DNA from: an uncultured Actinomycetes bacterium
GTDB taxonomy: Bacteria > Actinomycetota > Coriobacteriia > Coriobacteriales > Atopobiaceae
Reading direction: 5' to 3'
DNA: 64,000 bases
Assembly: GCA_900313905.1 (NCBI GenBank)
Contig: OMTG01000124.1
Span: forward strand, 23,251 to 87,250
The stretch's first letter is position 1. Each line of letters starts with the position of its first letter. The notes under the pieces were generated by a model. The model was not told the origin of the DNA. It saw only the letters and a program-made list of their open reading frames with translations, and searched no databases. Shown here in pieces: positions 63,904 to 64,000 of the stretch. The position numbers and the translations under genes were made by a program.

Positions 63904-64000
63904 CTTGTCAGGGCGATACCGCTCATTCGCAAGACTGAATTTTCCGGCTCAGTCCTGAAACTTGTGGGTACTCCCATCACGCACCAGTTCCCGAAGCCTT
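63904..64000. other. Window end, no supported gene
   Basis: The last 97 bases contain an in-frame stop upstream of the esterase start and no recognisable feature. It probably holds the promoter of the minus-strand esterase. Confidence 0.4.

Overview
The window is a high-GC bacterial chromosome segment with short intergenic gaps, GGAGG-type ribosome binding sites, frequent GTG/TTG starts and many GC-rich hairpin terminators. The gene mix suggests a strictly anaerobic, fermentative member of the class Coriobacteriia (Actinomycetota), perhaps Olsenella/Atopobium-like. It includes an oxygen-independent ribonucleotide reductase with its activase, LarE/LarB/LarC, a GGGtGRT protein with its NifU-like partner, a type III pantothenate kinase, an archaeal-type Pth2, a TIGR00300-type ornithine cyclodeaminase and a fumarase/malic enzyme pair. 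The lineage is an inference from gene content; no rRNA, tRNA or CRISPR array was found.

Layout. 1-1.28 kb: no confident gene, with scraps of protein-like sequence on the minus strand. 1.29-4.4 kb: nrdD and nrdG behind a likely NrdR double box. 4.5-6.5 kb: an AT-richer accessory pair, a cysteine hydrolase and an unknown membrane-anchored protein. 6.5-8.0 kb: decayed gene fragments, including the tail of a RyR-domain gene. 8.1-12.1 kb: an FHA/FhaA-like protein, an intact RyR-domain protein, and a minus-strand operon of small zinc-ribbon protein, radical SAM/SPASM enzyme and ADP-ribosylglycohydrolase. The radical SAM frame carries TGA exactly at its third cluster cysteine. 12.4-25.6 kb: a receptor Ser/Thr kinase with RCC1-like repeats, coaX, an OPT transporter, a 45-residue Cys-rich protein, a YbjN protein, a double CbxX-type AAA+ protein ending in an FtsH-like M41 protease, a TIR/deoxyribosyltransferase-like protein with TPR-like helices, and a cytoplasmic-looking DUF285 repeat protein. 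This signalling and NAD/ADP-ribose-flavoured region is the most unusual part of the window.

25.7-33.1 kb: housekeeping hydrolases (NudC, two metallophosphoesterases, a HAD phosphatase, an ACT-MBL protein), DUF554 and a ParB-like/BMP fusion. 33.3-36.3 kb: larE-larB-larC, which make the nickel-pincer cofactor, with no larA in view. 36.3-41.5 kb: EamA exporter, DUF3592, DJ-1 protein, the NifU-like/GGGtGRT pair and a MIP channel with an altered NPA motif. 41.6-42.7 kb: a complete IS1595-like element with terminal inverted repeats and an exact 8-bp target duplication. 42.9-48.9 kb: two paralogous acyltransferase-3 proteins, each with tandem SGNH domains, the second of which has lost catalytic residues, separated by a SlyD-like isomerase. 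49-56.7 kb: MBL hydrolase, CDF exporter, Pth2, AsnRS, class I glutamine amidotransferase and the fumC-malic enzyme operon. 56.7-64 kb: a radical SAM enzyme, ornithine cyclodeaminase, GH25 lysozyme with Nudix, a PTS EIIBC and an HSL-type esterase.

How it fits together: anaerobic dNTP synthesis, fumarate/malate/pyruvate conversion, PTS sugar uptake and cell-wall modification form the ordinary background. The 4.7-25 kb region is best read as an accessory signalling/conflict island, in which several genes could act on NAD or ADP-ribose chemistry; that functional link is inference.
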